Part shown: positions 62,176-64,000 of the stretch, in pieces
Numbering within the stretch: the stretch's first letter is position 1
Layout: each line of letters begins with the position of its first letter
Made by a program: the position numbers and the translations under genes
The notes under the pieces: model-generated
The model's database searches: none
Told to the model about the DNA's origin: nothing
Seen by the model: only the letters and a program-made list of their open reading frames with translations
From: Beroe forskalii
Lineage: Eukaryota; Ctenophora; Nuda; Beroida; Beroidae
NCBI GenBank assembly: GCA_011033025.1
Contig: WFMF01000057.1
Location: 558,001-622,000 of the forward strand
Direction of reading: 5' to 3'
DNA length: 64,000 nt

Positions 62176-63500
62176 GGCTGAAATGTGTTCTTATCTTCCA
62201 AAAGGAAAAATCCCCTCGGTTACACCATTCCAAATCCCCTCACTTTCAATCAAATTTTTCATGTTTTCTAAGGCTCCCCTAAGTTTCAAAGATAATAGGG
62301 CCCGCTTGCTTTTCTTACAAAAGCACTAACAATTAACAAGTGCAAGGCATTTTTTGATTCAGAATCCCTACTGTCCCTTTCTAGGCGCCGCAGGCGAATT
62401 TTTTGAAGGTTTTACTTCTAAGATCAATTAAGTAACATAATTTGATCACAATTCACTGTTCACAACAGCTCGCCGCAGGCGAAAATTTTCAAGGTTTTTT
62501 TGCACATGAATCTGCCTCTAAGATCAATTTGGTTATGAATAATTTGATTACAATTTTTTTCTAAAGTTTCACATTTCTGGGTGTGTCTGCAGGTGAAAAT
62601 TTGCAAGGTTTCACATCCGAAGCTGAATTTTGAATGATGAAAGTGACAGAACACTCTCACTTCTTCCAATTCGATGGGAAAAGGCTCTTATTCGAAAGAT
62701 TGCAGGGTGAGAGAACACCCTCACTTCTTCCAAATTCATCGGAAAAGGCCCTCGTGCAAATGATAAAAGTGAGGGCCAAAGTGAGATAACACTCACTCTT
62801 TACAAGTTGATACCAAAAGGCTTTCATTCAAATCATAAAAGTGAGGGCCCACGTGAGAAAACACTTACTTGTTACAAGTTGATAGGAAAAGGCCCTCATT
62901 CAAATGATAAAGCCAAAGTGAGACAACACTCTCACTTCATCGAAATTGATAGGAAAATGCTCTCATATCTCTTAAATTGATGGAATTGAGGCCTTCATTT
63001 TGGGCTCTGGTTCACGCACAAGTAAGTTTGTCAAAATCCCCTCACTTTTGATAAAAATCCCCTCGGTTACAGTGTAACCCGTGCAACCCAACTTTGGAAG
63101 GTAAGAATGTGTTTATTTGACCTTTATACGGTACTTCTAAACGGGGGATGGATCTAAAAATATGCAACCCAAGCACGGGATCTCCCGCTGGGAGGTCCCT
63201 GTTGCCAGGGTTACTGTGGATGGGAACAAGTCCCGTACCTCCCCAGGAGGACCAATATGCCGGGAGCACATTGGTGTTGATAACATGGTTACGGGAAGAG
63301 ACTTCCTGCCCATTGATGGGATTCCGGGGTACCGTCGAGTCTCGACCAGGTTGGAGATAGTGCTTTTTCGAAATTTACAAATTAAAGCGAAATTTCAAAC
63401 TTGAAGGAGAAAAAAGTACGGCGGTTTCTGCCAAATACGTATTCAACAATCTTTGCTGCGTGGCCAGTCAGAAATTGAGTGGTCACTCTCAAGACGTCCC
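62176..63500. repeat. Upstream flank with degenerate 60–70-bp repeats
   Basis: 62395–62600 has two to three diverged copies of 'gcaggcgaaaattttcaagg' / 'taagatcaattt'. 62635–62970 has about five degenerate units of 'gtgagagaacaccctcactt' with 'ggaaaaggccctc'. The 63.05–63.36 kb stretch is unique, and I recognise no gene in it. The receptor promoter should lie just upstream of 62175, but no TATA box is evident. Confidence 0.45.
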
Positions 63501-63502
63501 TT

Positions 63503-64000
63503 CTACCCATGCTGCGCAGTGTCAGCCTTGAAGGAGCTGGTCCAGACCTCAAACGTCTTCCTCTTAAGAGCCGCTTGGAACATTGTACTGTGTTTGCCCA
63601 GGTGGAAGGGTTCACAGTGATTCAGGTGGGCCGAATGTGGCCCTCCTCGTATCACCACCCCTGCTCCTGATTGGTCGTTGATTCTAGATCCATCAGTATA
63701 ACACACAATGTCATAGTTACCTTCTTCCGGTTGTCCCTTAAGGTCAATACTAAGAATTGGCGTCATTGGATCGTGTTCCGAGGAGGCTACATCTCTGGGC
63801 AATGCTCTGAGGAGCTTCTCGTTTGTGTCTATGTGGCTAGCGATGCGGATCGAGGGTTCCCCAGGCGGTGGAAGAGACCAATGAACATTGGTCTTCAACC
63901 TCAGGGTCTCCTGTTGCACATTCGTTAATCCACAATGTGATTGGGGGCAAGCCCGTGATCACATCCAGCGCTGTGTTTGGTGTCAAAGGTAAGGCTCCTG
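63503..64000 (-). pseudogene. Decayed non-LTR retrotransposon: end of RT and RNase H region
   Basis: On the minus strand, near 63.95 kb, 'TPNTALDVITGLPPITLWI' matches the connection between reverse transcriptase and RNase H in I/Jockey-type LINEs. After a one-base shift the frame reads '…LKTNVHWSLPPPGEP', and later 'YTDGSRINDQSGAGVVI' and 'FHLGKHSTMFQA', the first two motifs of a LINE RNase H domain. The frame then breaks. The element continues off the right edge. The presence of RNase H suggests an I-like clade. Confidence 0.75.

Overview
This window is animal (metazoan) nuclear DNA. The genes are split by GT–AG introns and encode animal families: a furry (FRY/Mor2) protein, a soluble guanylate cyclase-type HNOB/HNOBA protein, a DSL/EGF membrane protein, a papain-type protease and an LDLa-bearing seven-transmembrane receptor. 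An invertebrate, perhaps a sponge or another early branch, fits the divergence of these proteins and the repeats, but the sequence does not fix the species.

Layout. 1–17.4 kb is a mosaic of shuffled repeat blocks, present on the + strand at 1–5 kb and inverted at 13.4–17.4 kb. Broken copies of exons from an LDLa-type receptor lie among them. A 2.8 kb, 29-bp minisatellite sits at 8.7–11.5 kb between two inverted hairpins. 17.4–28 kb is gene-poor. It holds a complete hAT element with an 8-bp target duplication, a tandem array of a double-hairpin element, and a tRNA-derived SINE. 28.2–29.5 kb is a 75-bp array that stays open as an acidic repeat protein on the minus strand. 30.9–32.2 kb is a two-exon DSL/EGF-like gene (minus), followed by a duplicate of its tail. 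33.4–40.8 kb is a divergent HNOB–HNOBA gene (minus). A papain–lectin protease gene lies inside one of its introns on the other strand (37.4–39.4 kb). 43.3–56.5 kb carries exons of a furry homologue (plus). 57.7–62.2 kb is a complete three-exon LDLa receptor gene (minus). The right edge is a decayed non-LTR retrotransposon.

The most striking signal is that the tandem arrays are not placed at random. In the furry, cyclase-like and receptor genes, most arrays or short tandem duplications have a unit that contains an exon edge plus its splice site. They range from 2–3 copies (fresh duplications at 33.5 and 40.5 kb) to about 50 copies (64-bp array at 49.5–52.9 kb). The 134-bp intron of the protease is flanked by a 13-nt direct repeat containing AGGT. 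Together these point to recurrent tandem duplication at splice junctions in this genome, with consequences for intron growth, intron gain and decoy splice sites. This part is inference and needs transcript data.

Exon edges were set by hand from splice consensus, reading phase and family resemblance. Coordinates of repeat blocks are approximate to about 10–30 bases.
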